This document shows, piece by piece, positions 46,301 to 58,165 of a DNA stretch of 64,000 bases. Position numbers and translations under genes: made by a program. A model generated the notes under the pieces. That model was not told where the DNA came from. It saw only the letters and a program-made list of their open reading frames with translations, and made no database searches. The DNA lies in assembly GCA_977006965.1 (NCBI GenBank), contig OZ345385.1:1116001-1180000 (forward strand), in the 5' to 3' direction. The DNA is from Phymatolithon calcareum. Its lineage: Eukaryota; Rhodophyta; Florideophyceae; Hapalidiales. Positions within the stretch are counted from its first letter, which is position 1, and each line of letters begins with the position of its first letter.

Positions 46301-47275
46301 CAAACCGAGGGATTCAATCGCACATTGCTGGCCGGTCTTCGGGCCTTTGTGGCAGAACATCCACGGATGTGGCACGAGTATGCCGGCACACTTGCCTACG
46401 CATATAACACGCAAGTGCACAGTACGGCAGACCTTCCGCCATTTGCGTTGGTACTCGCACGCAATCCGGATTCCATGGTCCTCCGCCAAGATTCGCGAGT
46501 TGCAGACGAAATAACACCAGGAAAAGCTCGAGAACGCTTTCGCGCCCGGTTAGACCGATTGTATTCCATCGCTTTGGCCAATACGACGCGTAACCAAGAG
46601 CGCATGAAGCGGAATGTCGACGCGCGCGTCAGGCCTTCTCGACAACCACGCATCGGCGATCGCGTCTACTTGGAGCGCCAAGGACCGTCAGCTGATGACT
46701 CTTCCGGAATCCTTCGTCGCCAGAAACTGCAGCCCAAGGCAGAAGGACCATATGAGGTCATTGGTGCATCATCCCACACAGTCACGATCAATCGAGACGG
46801 TCTGAACGAGACCGTATCCCTTGATCGTACGACGATAGCGCCTCAATCCCAAAGCTCCTCGCAGTACGTCGAGCCCTCTTCACTCGCGAGCAATAGCGGC
46901 CCCATGAGTTCCGGCCCTTCAAGGCCTACCCCCAGTACAGATCCACCGAGAATCTTACGGCGTTCGCCTCGCCAGTCTGCACAGCCTTCCAAATTGGAAA
47001 GCCAACCGTCGAGGCCCGAGACGGGCAAGTCTCCCATCAATGAGCATCCACGCGAACTTCGAACATCGCATACACAGGAATCACCTCAACAGCACGTTGT
47101 CGATCGCATCGTCGACTATGACAAAGGCGACATGACGTTCCGCGTTCGGTGGTATGGATATGCTCCTGAAGAAGACACTTGAGAACCTCCAGTATGCTTG
47201 CCATACAATCTTGTTGCTGCATACTTCCATAGTGAGAAGCGAAAGATTCCTCTTGACATGCGTAAGCTTTGCGCA
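46290..47275 (+). pseudogene. pol: Integrase C-terminus and chromodomain
   Basis: QTNGQTEGFNRTLLAGLRAF holds the catalytic Glu, AYNTQVHSTADLPPFALV the conserved helix, and GDRVYLERQ with PKAEGPYEVIG a GPY/F-like module. A proline/serine linker leads to the chromodomain (VDRIVDYDKGDMTFRVRWYG, YAPEEDT), where TGA replaces the expected Trp codon in DTWEP. The remainder (EPPVCLPYNLVAAYF) runs to 47275. The chromodomain directs integration to particular chromatin. Confidence 0.88.
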
Positions 47276-47754
47276 TAAGATCTTGGCCACACGGGCCACT
47301 TAATGGGCAGACGGCGAAATCTCGCTTTCTTTCGTTTATGGCTCATCAACACGTCCGGCCGCCGCAAATTCCTGGCCTTTCTGTTCGACACCTGGACGAC
47401 GGGGTGTATTCGGTCAACAAGGCATAGGTCACCTCGGTAAATAACCAGCACCGTGCAGGCGTGGCATTTTTTCGGCCGACCGCGAAGCCAAATTTTTACC
47501 GATGGGTTTCGCTGTCATGAATACGTGCACAGGAATACGTGGCAATTTCATGTAACCCTGACGAAACCTAAATTTCATATGGCCAAAGGGCACCTAGCTT
47601 CAGTACACAAACAACAACAACCGCACCCAGACGCGAATGGCAAAACGCTCTATACCCGGCCACGCGGTCTCGGCGCCCCGCGCCGAGCGACACGGTGCGT
47701 CACGAAGTAACAGAGAGACAGGACCCACTCGGCCGCAGCACGGGCCCCCGGCAC
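47276..47754. other. Spacer between pol and the antisense ORF
   Basis: Only a short plus-strand frame (47453-47710) occurs, not recognised. Confidence 0.5.
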
Positions 47755-49395
47755 CTATTCAACTCGCCGTGCATGCTCCTCCCGGAGCTCATCGACATAA
47801 CGGTCGATGAATCTTGCGCGTTCTTCTTGGCCCATCATGGCCAAATCGTGGGCCTCCAAAGGATGCCTCCCCAAACGCTCTAGCATGGGAGCCACCTTCG
47901 TGTCCACAAGGACCTCGGCCATTCTCTCCTGCCGCGCAAACACCTCGCTGGTATCCACAGGCTCAACACGATACAGCGGTCGCGTCTCTTTCTAGCCGTC
48001 GCTAGTCTCGACAATATCGTCCTCAAGGGCCAAGCTCCATAAGCGCAAGGCTTCGTCCACTACCGATGCCAGAGGAGCCCCTGTGATTTCTTTATCTCGT
48101 TCCTGGACCTCCTGGACTTCGGTTCCCGTCTCAAGGTCGTAGAAAGACAAAGGCCCACTGGGGGCCACACGACGTGCGGAGCGGGCTTTTGATCTGGGCT
48201 CTTGTACATCCGGCTCGATTTCGACGAAGACCTCTGCAGATTCAGCCACCTGGCCTTTGACAGGAATGCTTACCGGCGGAGAATTCATCGCCAGAGGTGA
48301 AGTACGCCCTGATTGTCTCAATGCACGTGGAACCTCCCACTCTGCTCGAGTGGTGGACCCAAGAGAGGCGAACGAAATCCCCTGCCATCCGCCCGGAACG
48401 ACTCCCTTTCCAGTGTTTCGATTGCGATAGGAAGACAGATCAGCGCTAAGTCGGGCTCCTCGTGCGTCGTCTCTTTCCCCGCCGCTCATGACATTCAGAA
48501 CAAGTGGTCGCCACGTGGCCGTGTCGAACGGTACGAAGTCTCCGGACGCGAACACCGGCGCATGTACGTCGTTTCGTCTCGGCCGTCGAGTCTGTGCTGG
48601 ATCCACCTTAGACCATCGCACGTCTCGCACGGCATCCAGCAGCCCGTCAACTCTTTGGCCCTTCTTGGCATCTCCGCCACATAGGCCAACCCCTCCAATG
48701 CGCGACATCCCCTCTAGTAAGGCAGGCGGAACCCACCACCAGCGCCCACGACGGCCATCTCCCGCCTCCGCCAACAGTTCCACAGCAACTGCGCGGGCCC
48801 ATTGGCCGAAGAAGGCCGCCCAAAGGGCATGATTTAAAGCGCCGCGCTCGGTGGCTGTTTGCGTAGGAATGTACGGCGCCTCGGCCATTAAAACGCCCCA
48901 TACCTGGCAAACTAATAGTGTCGCAGGGCAGAACCCATGAGGTACCTCGAAGGATGACCAGCTGCTCGGCAATCGTACGTACATGCCCCTCGTGACGGCT
49001 TCCGGCGTCAATACGTCCCCCTCGACATGAGCCTCCTCGAGGAATGCGCCATGTTCGTGGCGCCAACGGCGGACATCACGCTTGCGGCGAAAAAATGGCC
49101 GATTACGCCCATTATGAGGACATGCCAACTCATTGGGGAAATCCAGTCCATCAAGGACGCGGCCATCGAACTGGGCCAGGGATAAGCACCACTGGAGGTC
49201 GGCCGTCTTCCAGAAGAAGGATGTGACCCAGCGCTGCTCTGATAGGGTGTTGACGCTCGTCACATCGGCCTCTGCCCAACTTGGCAATGGAATTGGTCTA
49301 CTTAACTGCGAGGCCCTGACGGCCAATTTACAATCCCACCTCCAGCCACGCGGTGCCTTAAACCGAACTCCGATTCCAGGGTGTTCGAAGGCCAT
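47755..49395 (-). CDS. Antisense ORF of the chromovirus, one internal stop
   Basis: From ATG 49395 (the frame is open from about 49470) to 47755 one minus-strand frame is broken only by TAG at 47992-47994, which I read as a late mutation because the same frame stays open for another 78 codons to TGA/TAG at about 47755. The product would be about 546 residues. Features: Trp-rich segments (WVTSFFWKTADLQWCLSLAQ), a basic stretch (RNRPFFRRKRDVRRWRHEHG), a helical middle (NHALWAAFFGQWARAVAVEL) and a charged C-terminus (MMGQEERARFIDRYVDELRE). I recognise no domain. Antisense ORFs in this position are known from plant Tat-lineage gypsy elements such as Grande and RIRE2; none has been shown to be homologous here. 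Confidence 0.7.
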
Positions 49396-49572
49396 ATTTC
49401 TCGAAACGCGCACTTGCCAATCGCGCGAGGCCCGTATCGATCCCGAATCGCTGCGCAACGGGGCAGTCCTCCATTGTCACTGTTTGCACTCCACGTCGCT
49501 TCAGCTCACTGTCTGCGCCGAAGCCCCACGGTAGACTCAGAGCGTTTCACTCGCCTGGAACGCCCTCACGTC

Positions 49573-49587
49573 TGGAGAGCGGGGTGG
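49573..49587 (+). promoter_or_regulatory. Polypurine tract
   Basis: GGAGAGCGGGGTGG lies directly before the 3' LTR and would prime plus-strand DNA synthesis; one T interrupts the purines. Confidence 0.7.
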
Positions 49588-50166
49588 TGTAGTATACCGC
49601 GTTTTCCCTGGATAGTTTTCGAACCTAGGCCCCTACGGCCATTGCACACGTGTACACTCACACGTATATGCGCGTGATGACAGTAGAGTACACCCCTGAA
49701 TCCCTTATGATAGATATGATAGTTAGATATGAGAATAGTCGCCTTACAGCGCTCGATTTGTCGATGAGTGCTGTCAGCGGCCGACGGTTATTTAAGACCG
49801 TCGGCGAGCCGACTGGTAAAAACAACAAACCTTTTCGGAGCAAGCTTGGCTTCTGGGGGAAGGAATACGGGTCTACCATCCGGACTCCTCGCCGTTCAAC
49901 TCGGCTTGGCCATCAAACGGCCTTGCTCCATTCTCGAGCTGGGCGCTTCCAGGCGAGGAAGCGCTACCTCTAACCTTCGCCCACGGCACTTGCTTGTGCG
50001 TCGTCGCTAACGCGCACCGCACAGTGTGCGCCACAGCACTCCGGCCCTTCTTGCGGCCACCCAATATACAGTCAAACCCCCAGACGCTCTGCCACCCATC
50101 TTGGCGCCTTGGGACGCATTCCCAAGGCCCCCGTATAGCGGCCCGTCAGCCGACCGTTATACTACA
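49588..50166 (+). repeat. 3' LTR of the chromovirus
   Basis: 579 bp; differs from the 5' LTR at two positions in GTGCTGTCAG (GTGGTGTAAG in the 5' copy), once in GGGTCTACC, once in CTCGCCG and once in TTCTTGCGG. Confidence 0.95.
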
Positions 50167-50189
50167 CGCCAGTATAACTAGAGCTCTAT

Positions 50190-51760
50190 GGAATCTTGAT
50201 CAGGCGTTCATGGCGCTTTTGGCGAAGCATTCCATTGAACAGAAAAACTTTTCTTCTACGTGATACTTTCCTAATACCTGCTGCCCACATAAGTTATGCA
50301 TGGCACCATGGCATATCTCGCAATTGTGTTGCGCAGGCCTTCTCCAAACGTGCAGCATTGAATCTTGCACAGCTTTGCATGAGGAATGTCTAGCTTCCGC
50401 TTCCGTAGAGCCCGCTTCGCTGTACTTCAGATTTTTCCTTGCATGGAGAAGATTCCTGCCGTCTCAACAGCACCTTGTAAATCCAATTTTTTCTTGCGGT
50501 TCAAGGGGAGAGCTTGCCGTAGGAAAGGCTGCGCTTTCTTAAAGGATGTGTCAGAGGACAGTATGGCACACGCAGCTATAGAAATGAAAAAATTCTGAAG
50601 TGTTTCAATGTAATCGAGCTCACTGTTGCCTGCGTGTTTCTCCGCGGTCGGCCTCATCTTTCCGTACATGTCAAGGATTTTGCATTGTAGGAATGGGCTG
50701 GGGACGTTGAGGGAACCTTTTCCTTGAAAGCCTATAGGGAAAGCGGCTTTTCGTGATCAGAATTCGCCGCTATTTGCACGTGGTTCGTTGGAGCAAGATG
50801 AAAAGTCTACAGGTTTCCGTGTATGCGCTGTCGACCGGGAACGACCCGTGAGGGTTCTGCGCCGCTGCGAGCCATTCTGTTGAAAGGACCTTAGTGTACA
50901 GTAGCTCACCGGAAGATGGCGGTAGTTTTATGCCATCCGCAGAGACCTCCGATTGAAATTGGGAACGTAGCTTTTTGGACATGCAGGGGTCATAAGCCGC
51001 AGTCACCGGCAACATGCGGATCATGCCTTTGCAAAACTTTCGGACCAGGTGAACAATGCTCGCACCTCCTCTCGTTTTATCCTTGCGAGCTCCTCGAGAC
51101 GAGGTGCCACATTCTTGCGAATGTCTTTCAACACCCTGACAGCTTCATCAATAAATCTTCGCCCCCTTCATCTTTGTGGCCTTGGAACGAAACATTGCCC
51201 TTCTTTAGACATATGACAGCATTCGTCAGCATGGCAAATGCGGCGCATAGGTTCATGTCACGCAGTACGGTAGATCGTAAGGATTGAACCATTGCCCACG
51301 CCGTACACATAGATTTACATTCCTGGTCCCCTGCCCTTTCGATATCTTTGAAGTTATCGGTCTCGACTTTTCCCTTCAGGAGACAAATCAAGAGACCGAT
51401 GTGTCTGAACACAAAAGGCTTCTCGTTCTTTCTTGTGTTGCTACTATCCAGGTCAATTTTGCAGTAGCCCCTTGTACTGACAACTGTCTGCTCAAACGCG
51501 TTGAAGCGTAGTTGAGGCTGGGAAAGCATTCGTTTGGCAACGGAATCGAGCGATAAAAATAGACTCTTGGAAAGCATTTGCTTGTACTCCAAGAAGAAGG
51601 AGTCCAGCCATTCTCGCACATATTGGGTCATTGAGCATGCGCGAATTGGAAACAGAAAGGTTCGGTGCGATGAAAATACTGACATGCCCTTCAGCACGAT
51701 TCCAAATCGCGTAGGAATGGCCCATTCTGTGCAGCACCAGAGTTCTACGGCGGATCACAC
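50190..51760 (-). pseudogene. Unknown protein with a CxxC zinc-finger-like C-terminus, degenerate
   Basis: Minus-strand frames at 51128-51697 (FVFRHIGLLICLLKGKVETD, MNLCAAFAMLTNAVICLKKG) and 50770-51024 (KLRSQFQSEVSADGIKLPPS) lead to CEICHGAMHNLCGQQVLGKY followed by FFCSMECF (50200-50330). The Cys/His pattern resembles the zinc fingers that end some DDE transposases of protists, so a DNA transposon is likely but unproven. Frame changes and stops separate the pieces. Confidence 0.4.
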
Positions 51761-53941
51761 ATACATATGCAAAAAAACTGCATCAAGTCTATGTATCAAA
51801 TGTGATACGGATAATTAATGCACACCTTTCTTTCTTTCTTTACTACAGGGGTTTGAGTTGCCCAAAAGCAGCTCGCCATCCTTATGGTTAGAGTAGACTT
51901 TAAAAGATAAGAGTGATGTTTGATGTCAGAACAGCTCTAACCCGTTCTCAAACCACTGTGTAGAAGAAAAGCAGTTACTCTACCTACGCTACCAAAAATC
52001 TGCACATCTCACAGAGACGTTGTTCTCGCATATGTCTCAGCTCCTCTCTTCAAGCATATTGATCGAATTGGCTATATACTGGGCATTGCGTCAGCTATCG
52101 TGTGCGTACAGCTGCCATTCCACAACTTTGTAAATCTCGAGATCTAAAGGGTCATTTGATATCAGCCAGCTCTCGAGCGGGAGCCCTAAGTGAGTTCTGG
52201 GCGTCGACCGCCGCGGCGGTGCGATGCAAAACCGATCATGGCAATAAAAAGGATCGGCCCTCACCACGGAAGCTTGGAGGAAGAGGGTAACAATTTGTGC
52301 CCTTTCTTTTGTTTTTCCATCTAGGATAGCGGATCTTTGAGCCACTGACCCACGGGGTTGCGAACATACGTGCAAAGGCGGTACTCCACCAGCTTATAGT
52401 GAATTTATGTCCTTTTGTAGCATGATTCCTTCGTGGACACATCGAAGAACCGGTACTCTACGACCCAGTGTGCAAGAAAGTGCACACGACACGTACGTGC
52501 CCATGGACACGTATGATACGGTACGCGTTCTGCCGAATTCGTCCGAAAAGGCGAACTGATCCGACTCAGACGATCTCGCATATACTAGCGGTCTCCCTAT
52601 CCCTCGCCCTTCGCAACTCCTAATGATCCCTCAAGAGTCAGTTGGCATGGATCACCCCAGCATTCAGCAAGAGGGTCAATCCGGGGATCGCGGCAATGGC
52701 CAGACATGGCACATGAATTTTTGAGCTAACGTTTACAATCCATACTTAGTTGGAACATTCTTTCCAACTGCTACACAAATTGGAGCTGGTTCGTTTACTT
52801 TTAGCTTGTACTCTCCGTGTGGTTGCACTTTCCGGAACGAGGGTTCGTCTAGCACACATGAGTTTCTCCGTTTTACTTCATCGACGGGAACCAATATTAC
52901 ACCTGTATGCGAGTGCTGCGACCGATTCCAGTTCCCTTTAGAGCACTTCCACTGCATCCGCGGCAGACTCGGGAGTCGACCGTGCCCCAGTGACATCTGG
53001 TGGTGGCCGACGCACACGAAACAGAGATGGAAAGCTCATTAGTGGGAGATGCGCTCGTGGAACATCATGCAGAGCCGACGAGTTTTTTAAAGGCCGCTTC
53101 GCAAAGTCCCACGTTCCGTTGATCAAAATAGTGCACTTCGGGCGAGGATTGAGTTCCTCTACAGGCACAGAGTCGACCCCTGGAGGGAGAACAACCGAAT
53201 CATTTGGGATCATAGATGGAAGCTACTTTGGTGGCACCACTTTGCAATTATCCATAAACCGCGGCAAAAGCCGTGCCGTAACGACCGTGCATCGCGCTTC
53301 AGCTGCTGTTTGAACCACCAAGAGATGCGTTAAGGTCTCTATCAGAGGAAATGGAAATACAGGACAGAGGCACGTTTAGCAGAGTCTGGTACCACTATCG
53401 TAAATCGCCCGCTTTGGCATTGTCCCCTTTCTGTAGCTGCGAATTCCCAGATCGCCTGCTTAGGGAAAAGTTGATCCACCGCCTGTGGTGCATCTTGTCG
53501 CTTGGGAGGAATAACAGAGAGCAGTGATTGGTGATAGAATAAGCATGACACGTGTATTTGGAATCATCGCCGTGATCATACCTGCGACTCACCTCTGGTT
53601 GGGAAATGGTGTACATCTGCGACGAAGAATACAATGCTACAGCCAGTGTGGATAACTGACGAAGAAAGAAAAGTAGACCGCGCGATTAACGTAATCCTGA
53701 ACCGCACAGAGTAAGCTCAAGGAATGAAAGATAGCAAATATGAGTAGAAACCAAGGTGCCATTTAACCTCCAGTTGAGTGGACAGCAACATTTTCAATAA
53801 AACACAATACTTCGAAATGGCCTTCTTCTATCAAGTTTTCAGAGGTATTGCAAGTGCGACGATAGAGCCGCTCCGGTTCTGTGCAGAATCCAAGCACCAG
53901 TACACTGGAGAGAACTCTTAGCCTTCCAGATTCTGCGACGT
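51761..53941. other. Unassigned; a few coding-like pieces
   Basis: Minus-strand stretches at 52733-53017 (ILVPVDEVKRRNSCVLDEPS, GEYKLKVNEPAPICVAVGKN) and 52938-53213 (PKCTILINGTWDFAKRPLKN) look like real but unrecognised protein fragments. At 53645-53713 WITDEERKVDRAINVILN ends in a stop and mirrors a peptide at 11268-11340. Confidence 0.3.
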
Positions 53942-54330
53942 GAAAAGGCAAGAAAGTTGGCTAATTTGGCCAAAACTAGAGAAGAGCTTAACTTCAAGGA
54001 GTTACAGTTGGAAAGTCAGGTTGCGGTACAATTCAAACATTTGCAGGAGTGGTCAGCAGCTCAACTCCGACAACTCCAGTTTACTAAAGAAGACCACCAA
54101 CTCGAATCAAGAAGAAAGAGAAAAGTGCCGTACAACTTATAAGACGATATCCGAGCTATCCTCAGGTTCGGGAAGGTGTCAAATCGACAGCTGGGCATAA
54201 ATACGATAGCGGGAGGTTACCCCAAAGTGAGCACGAGGAATAGCGGATGAATTCGGGGCGGTAGTCGAACACCTGGAGACCATACACATGAACCTAGCGA
54301 AGTATCACGAGGAACCTGATGTTAAGCACG
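53942..54330 (+). pseudogene. LINE C-terminal domain fragment
   Basis: LESRRKRKVPYN, ILRFGKVSNRQL and GGYPKVST align with LESKRKRKIPYD, LKFPKVKHRQL and GRFPQVST of the 13-kb LINE copy, and EHLETIHMNLAKY aligns with EHMETLERTLAGY. Stops and frame changes show decay. Confidence 0.72.
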
Positions 54331-55319
54331 GAGAGGGTACTAGACCTTCTACTATTCTAAAGCGTCACCATCTGTTTACGGGTCACTGAAAGCTTTTGGA
54401 ATTTCACCAGATTGTGTCATACTCTCTATGCGAGACTGCACGCTAAGACAGGTCATTTCCATGTTCTCATGACACTAGCAACCCCGTCCAAGTGTCTGTA
54501 TATCGTTCGAAAGGATTCTTAGAACTCTAATTTTTGTCTGATTGAACCGATACAGCAAGTATCAGCGTGCGAATAAAAAGCAGTATAAGCATTGACGGAT
54601 GGCTTTCGCAACATTTCTACAAGCGCAATAAAATGATCCAGTGTTCTGGCATTATGGCACTGTTGGTGATCGTAAGACTACTGAGGTTGTCCGTAATTAT
54701 GACGAGTAACACTACACCTTGTCTTGCGCCGGATGATTGCTGTCTTAGCAGCAGCTGGTGAAAGGACACTGGGGTATTTGCCAGTCCCCTATTTGCGCCG
54801 GATGATCGCTGTGCGAGCACCGGCCGGTGAACGGACGCCAACGAGGAAAACTCCGCAGTCCTTGTTTCGAACGGGCCCTATCCCCTTGCTTGCGCTGACG
54901 GTTGCGTGCGTGGCGACCAGACTGTCGGTGTCACCTCCCTAAGATGTTCGGTTCGGAATCAGTCTTGCGGATTTACTTACATCCGCTTGGAATTTGTCAC
55001 AACTGCGAGCATTCGTCTGTCCGACCATTCAAGGGCGTGGAGCCGCATCCATTGCGCCTTCTCTAATGCCTGGGTAGACTCTTTTGCTACTGCAGTTCCT
55101 TTATATATAGAATAATAAAGGCAGCGCCGTCGGGGTACCGAAGGTACATGCACGGTGAACTAGCCTGTGCTCTTATGCGCTGCGCTCCAGGAATCCAACT
55201 GTGCTGTGCTCAGCTCTATCTCTCTCCTCTTTCCCTCTGGGACACCTTGACGTGTCGCAGACTTCAATTACTCTCAAGTTTTCAAGATCTATAGGTCCAG
55301 TCACAGCCAAAGCATTGGA
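54331..55319. other. Unassigned; short tandem duplication
   Basis: TGCGCCGGATGATYGCTGT with a following GGTGAAxGGAC occurs twice (54726-54768 and 54791-54833). No gene recognised. Confidence 0.4.
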
Positions 55320-55625
55320 GTTATTTATTTATTTTTATTCTTTTCTCGAAAAGTGTCGAGAATAAATAATTTTATTGTTGAACGCAGAAGCAATAAATTA
55401 TTGTATTCAAGTTCAGTGAGGTATAAATAACTGGTTATTCCCCGAATTATTAGATCCTTCTTGCTACTTTCTGTCGCGATAGAATAACCGGATCGAAAAA
55501 ATGAGGAGTCCGATACAATAATTGTCGCAACCACGACGATCTCAATAAATACAATAAATATGCGAGACTCAGGAATAAATTATTGGAACAATAATTTAAA
55601 TAATTACAATAGCAATTATTTTTTC
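55320..55625. repeat. AT-rich patch of AATAAATTATT-type palindromes
   Basis: AATAAATAATT, GCAATAAATTATTG, AATAAATTATTGG and AACAATAATTTAAATAATT recur with their reverse complements through 300 bp of strongly AT-rich sequence. It resembles the other locus-specific palindrome patches. Confidence 0.65.
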
Positions 55626-56109
55626 CAATGCTTTGGTCACAGCCGTGTTTTCAATTACGAGCATATCAAAGGTGGATCACTCGATCATTGCTTCTGGTGT
55701 TGTCACGATGAACATCGTCTGTGAATGTGTTAACTATGAGTTTTGTCACTGTCGAATCGTTATCTTTGAAAGGGCCAGTATGCATGTTCGCACTACATTG
55801 AGTTCGCGGCTTGAACAAAGGAATCCCCGCTTTGATGAATTTAATCGTTCAAGATAAACTAGAGCGACATAAAAATCATGTTTAGGGCGTTCTGCGGTCA
55901 GTTGTTTCTGCGATGTATGGATAGCGGATGATCAGCGGAGCTGAATCCCTAACCTTGTGCAGATTGGCTATGGTTCCAAAATCATTAGAGATCACTAACG
56001 CTTCAACAAGGAAAAACTTGGTTTCCGGAGAGATAAGAGCACGCAACTGGACATACTTCGGGTTCTCACAGGGAGAGAAATTCGGATTAAGGAGATATTA
56101 GAAGGATAG
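55626..56109. other. Nothing recognised
   Basis: A 74-codon frame at 55633-55857 has no recognisable similarity. Confidence 0.4.
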
Positions 56110-56575
56110 TAGAGAGATGAGTATGTAAAACAGCGAGAAGCTGCCCTGTCGCTCAAATTGAGGCTTTGGGAGCTTTTAAAATAAATCAGCATATATCCCC
56201 CGGGCAAAAAATACTATAAGAAGTGGGCATGCTTATGTTGCAGTCCTCGACCCATCTGCAGCCTATGATAGTGTCCCAAGGGACATCCTCATGGAGCGTC
56301 TGACCACCAAATTGCTGATGCACATTACTCGGATGGTAGCCTACTTGCTGAAGCTGTCGTGGATCACATCTGTAGGGGACAATCAAAACATGGTGCATTA
56401 TCGACAGAGGTTTTCCACAAGGGTCCCCATTAAGCCAGTGCCTTTATTATAACATATTCATCGATAAGTTTGCCGAAGCCACTGGAAAAGTTACAGAAAC
56501 TGTCTCTGAGCAGTCAGTTCAGTTATTTGCGGTCGATGTGCTTCTATAGGCCAAGAATGTGAAAGGGATACGAAG
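56110..56575 (+). pseudogene. LINE 3' repeat followed by LINE RT fragment
   Basis: 56143-56200 is the third copy of the GGGAGCTTTTAAAATAAA repeat. Directly after it, AYVAVLDPSAAYDSVPRDIL (RT motif A, LDxSAAYD) and MERLTTKLL appear. In other frames come RGFPQGSPLSQCLY-like motif B and LFAVDVLL, where the catalytic FADD has become FAVD. Dead. Confidence 0.75.
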
Positions 56576-56929
56576 GCTACTTAGGATCTCAGATATCCCA
56601 TCTAAATCGCAGAACTCCTGTATTGTTCGCCGTAGACGACCCCCGGTAGCGAGGCGACAAGTTGTGTTCATTGCGCCACATTTTGCAGCTCGGTGATCAG
56701 TGCACCGAGCTCGTTTGACAGCTGATCCCATAGCATGTCGTAACCGCGCAGGGCACGTGGCGTGGTACTCGCGTAAGTCCCTATTGATTGAGGGCGTTGA
56801 CATTGTCTCTATAGACGCTCTACCGGCAGCGGCATACCGCTGGTATTTTAGGTATTCTCTGGAAACCGACTTCTTGCTCGGTGTTGCACGTCTTCTCCAC
56901 TTCCGCCGCCGTGCTCGCTCCTCGGCTGT
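56576..56929. other. Nothing recognised
   Basis: No domain or repeat seen. Confidence 0.4.
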
Positions 56930-57240
56930 CTCTTCAACGGGGCCTCGCTCGGGAGGACAACTTTGGGGGGGAGGGCTCGTAAACGGAGCCGGCTCGGGGG
57001 AAGAACTTTTGGGGGGCTCTGAAAGGGATCCCGGTCGCGGGGGTAACTTGGAGGGTGGCGTTCGTCAACGGAGGCTCGCTCGGGGGAACAACTTCGGGGG
57101 GCGTTCAACGGAAGCCCACTTGGGGGGACATCTTGCGCGGCTCCAAAAACGGAACCTCGCTCGGGGGGACAACTTCGGTGGGGACTCTCGGCGCGGGTTC
57201 CGGTTTCCGCGTAGGCGGCAACTAGTCGTGCGCCGGGCAT
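56930..57240. repeat. GC-rich imperfect tandem repeat
   Basis: CTCGCTCGGGxGGACAACTT followed by a G-run (CGGGGGG) recurs at about 40-45 bp spacing (near 56945, 57080, 57150) with more diverged units between. Both strands stay open, as expected for such low-complexity DNA, so the long frames here need not be coding. Confidence 0.65.
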
Positions 57241-57466
57241 GATGTCGATGGTTTCATACAGTCAGCACGTAGCACGATTTCGAATATTTCGCGTCGGTTC
57301 GCGTATTGTTTCGGGGTCAGCACTCTTGACTTTGTCTTCAGCGAGGCAGCGTTCTTCATCGCGACAACCGATTTCGGCGGAGAAGCCGCTAAAATGCGCG
57401 CATTGGTCAACGCATTCGTTATGGTCACAAATACCGGCGTGGGCTACCCGCCCGCGCCGGAATTCT
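57241..57466. other. Nothing recognised
   Basis: Possible downstream continuation of the adjacent LINE RT fragment on the minus strand, too degenerate to read. Confidence 0.3.
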
Positions 57467-57793
57467 TCAGTTTAGTGTCTCGTGGGCCGTTCGGTCCAAT
57501 CTCTCCCTCTCTCTCCCCAGCTGAAGCCCCGTTGCTCGAAGTATGGCTGTTTCGGTACTCTTGCCTTTCTGGAATCCGAGTTGATACTCATGGTATGAGT
57601 ATTGTCTTCTAAGTAGGGAATTGAGAGGTGATTCTACAGCTTTCCTTCTCTGACTCAAGAGAGATATTGGCCTGTAGCTTCCGGGATCTTCCGTATTCCT
57701 TTTCTTATGGATTGCTACGAGCACTGACCTTCGCCACAACAGCTTAAAGTGTGCTGAGATGGGAAGGCTGACGGCAGTTGGCCGCCGTCTCAA
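57467..57793 (-). pseudogene. LINE RT N-terminal motifs
   Basis: LLWRRSVLVAIHKKRNTEDP, GSYRPISLLSQRRKAVESPL and YHEYQLGFQKGKSTETAIL are RT motifs 0-2 of non-LTR elements (KxGxxxDPxNYRPISLL ... QxGFRxGxST). The fragment stops before motif A. Confidence 0.85.
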
Positions 57794-57929
57794 ATTTTCC
57801 GTTCTGTTGCCGTTCGTTTTTGCTCCATGCGCCTCCCATCTCAGTAAACATCCCAGTCAATGCTACTTCCGCGGCCACCAGATAAAAACTATTTTGTCGA
57901 GATCATCATGATACGGCTGTACAGCCAGT

Positions 57930-58165
57930 AGATCTGATAGTGTGCTGCGCTTCTTGTTGGAGGTGTTGATGGAGATTCGAACGTTGATAATTAATGATAC
58001 TTGCGTTGAATTCAAGGTGCAGGTAGTGCGGACCACAATTCAAGGCCACTGAGTATTCCCAGCGCGAACAGTTCCTTTTCGTTGCGGTTCAGCTGACATC
58101 CAGTTGATCTGGTAGTATGCTGCGCTTCTTGTTGGAGATGTTGATGGAGATACGAATCCAACTTT
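57930..58165 (+). repeat. ~60-bp direct repeat, 176 bp apart
   Basis: GATCTGATAGTGTGCTGCGC... (57930) and GATCTGGTAGTATGCTGCGC... (58106) continue as TTCTTGTTGGAGxTGTTGAT with few changes. Related sequence (GCAGTGCGGATTACAATCCA) recurs near 59240. Confidence 0.75.

Larger units (their letters stand above)
40051..50166 (+). mobile_element. Ty3/gypsy chromovirus, 10,116 bp, complete with LTRs
   Basis: Domain order gag - protease - RT - RNase H - integrase - chromodomain identifies a chromovirus. The LTRs are 579 bp (TGTAGTATAC ... TTATACTACA). The left flank CTCCA and right flank CGCCA match at 4 of 5 bases, an acceptable 5-bp target duplication with one change. The polyprotein has at least four in-frame stops and four to five frameshifts, so this copy is not autonomous despite LTRs that differ at only about 5 of 579 positions. 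An antisense ORF occupies the region between integrase and the 3' LTR. Confidence 0.95.

Noticed and set aside
56930-57240. Long frames on both strands as a proline- or glycine-rich gene
   Set aside because: The sequence is a GC-rich imperfect tandem repeat poor in stop codons; no motif or start context supports coding.
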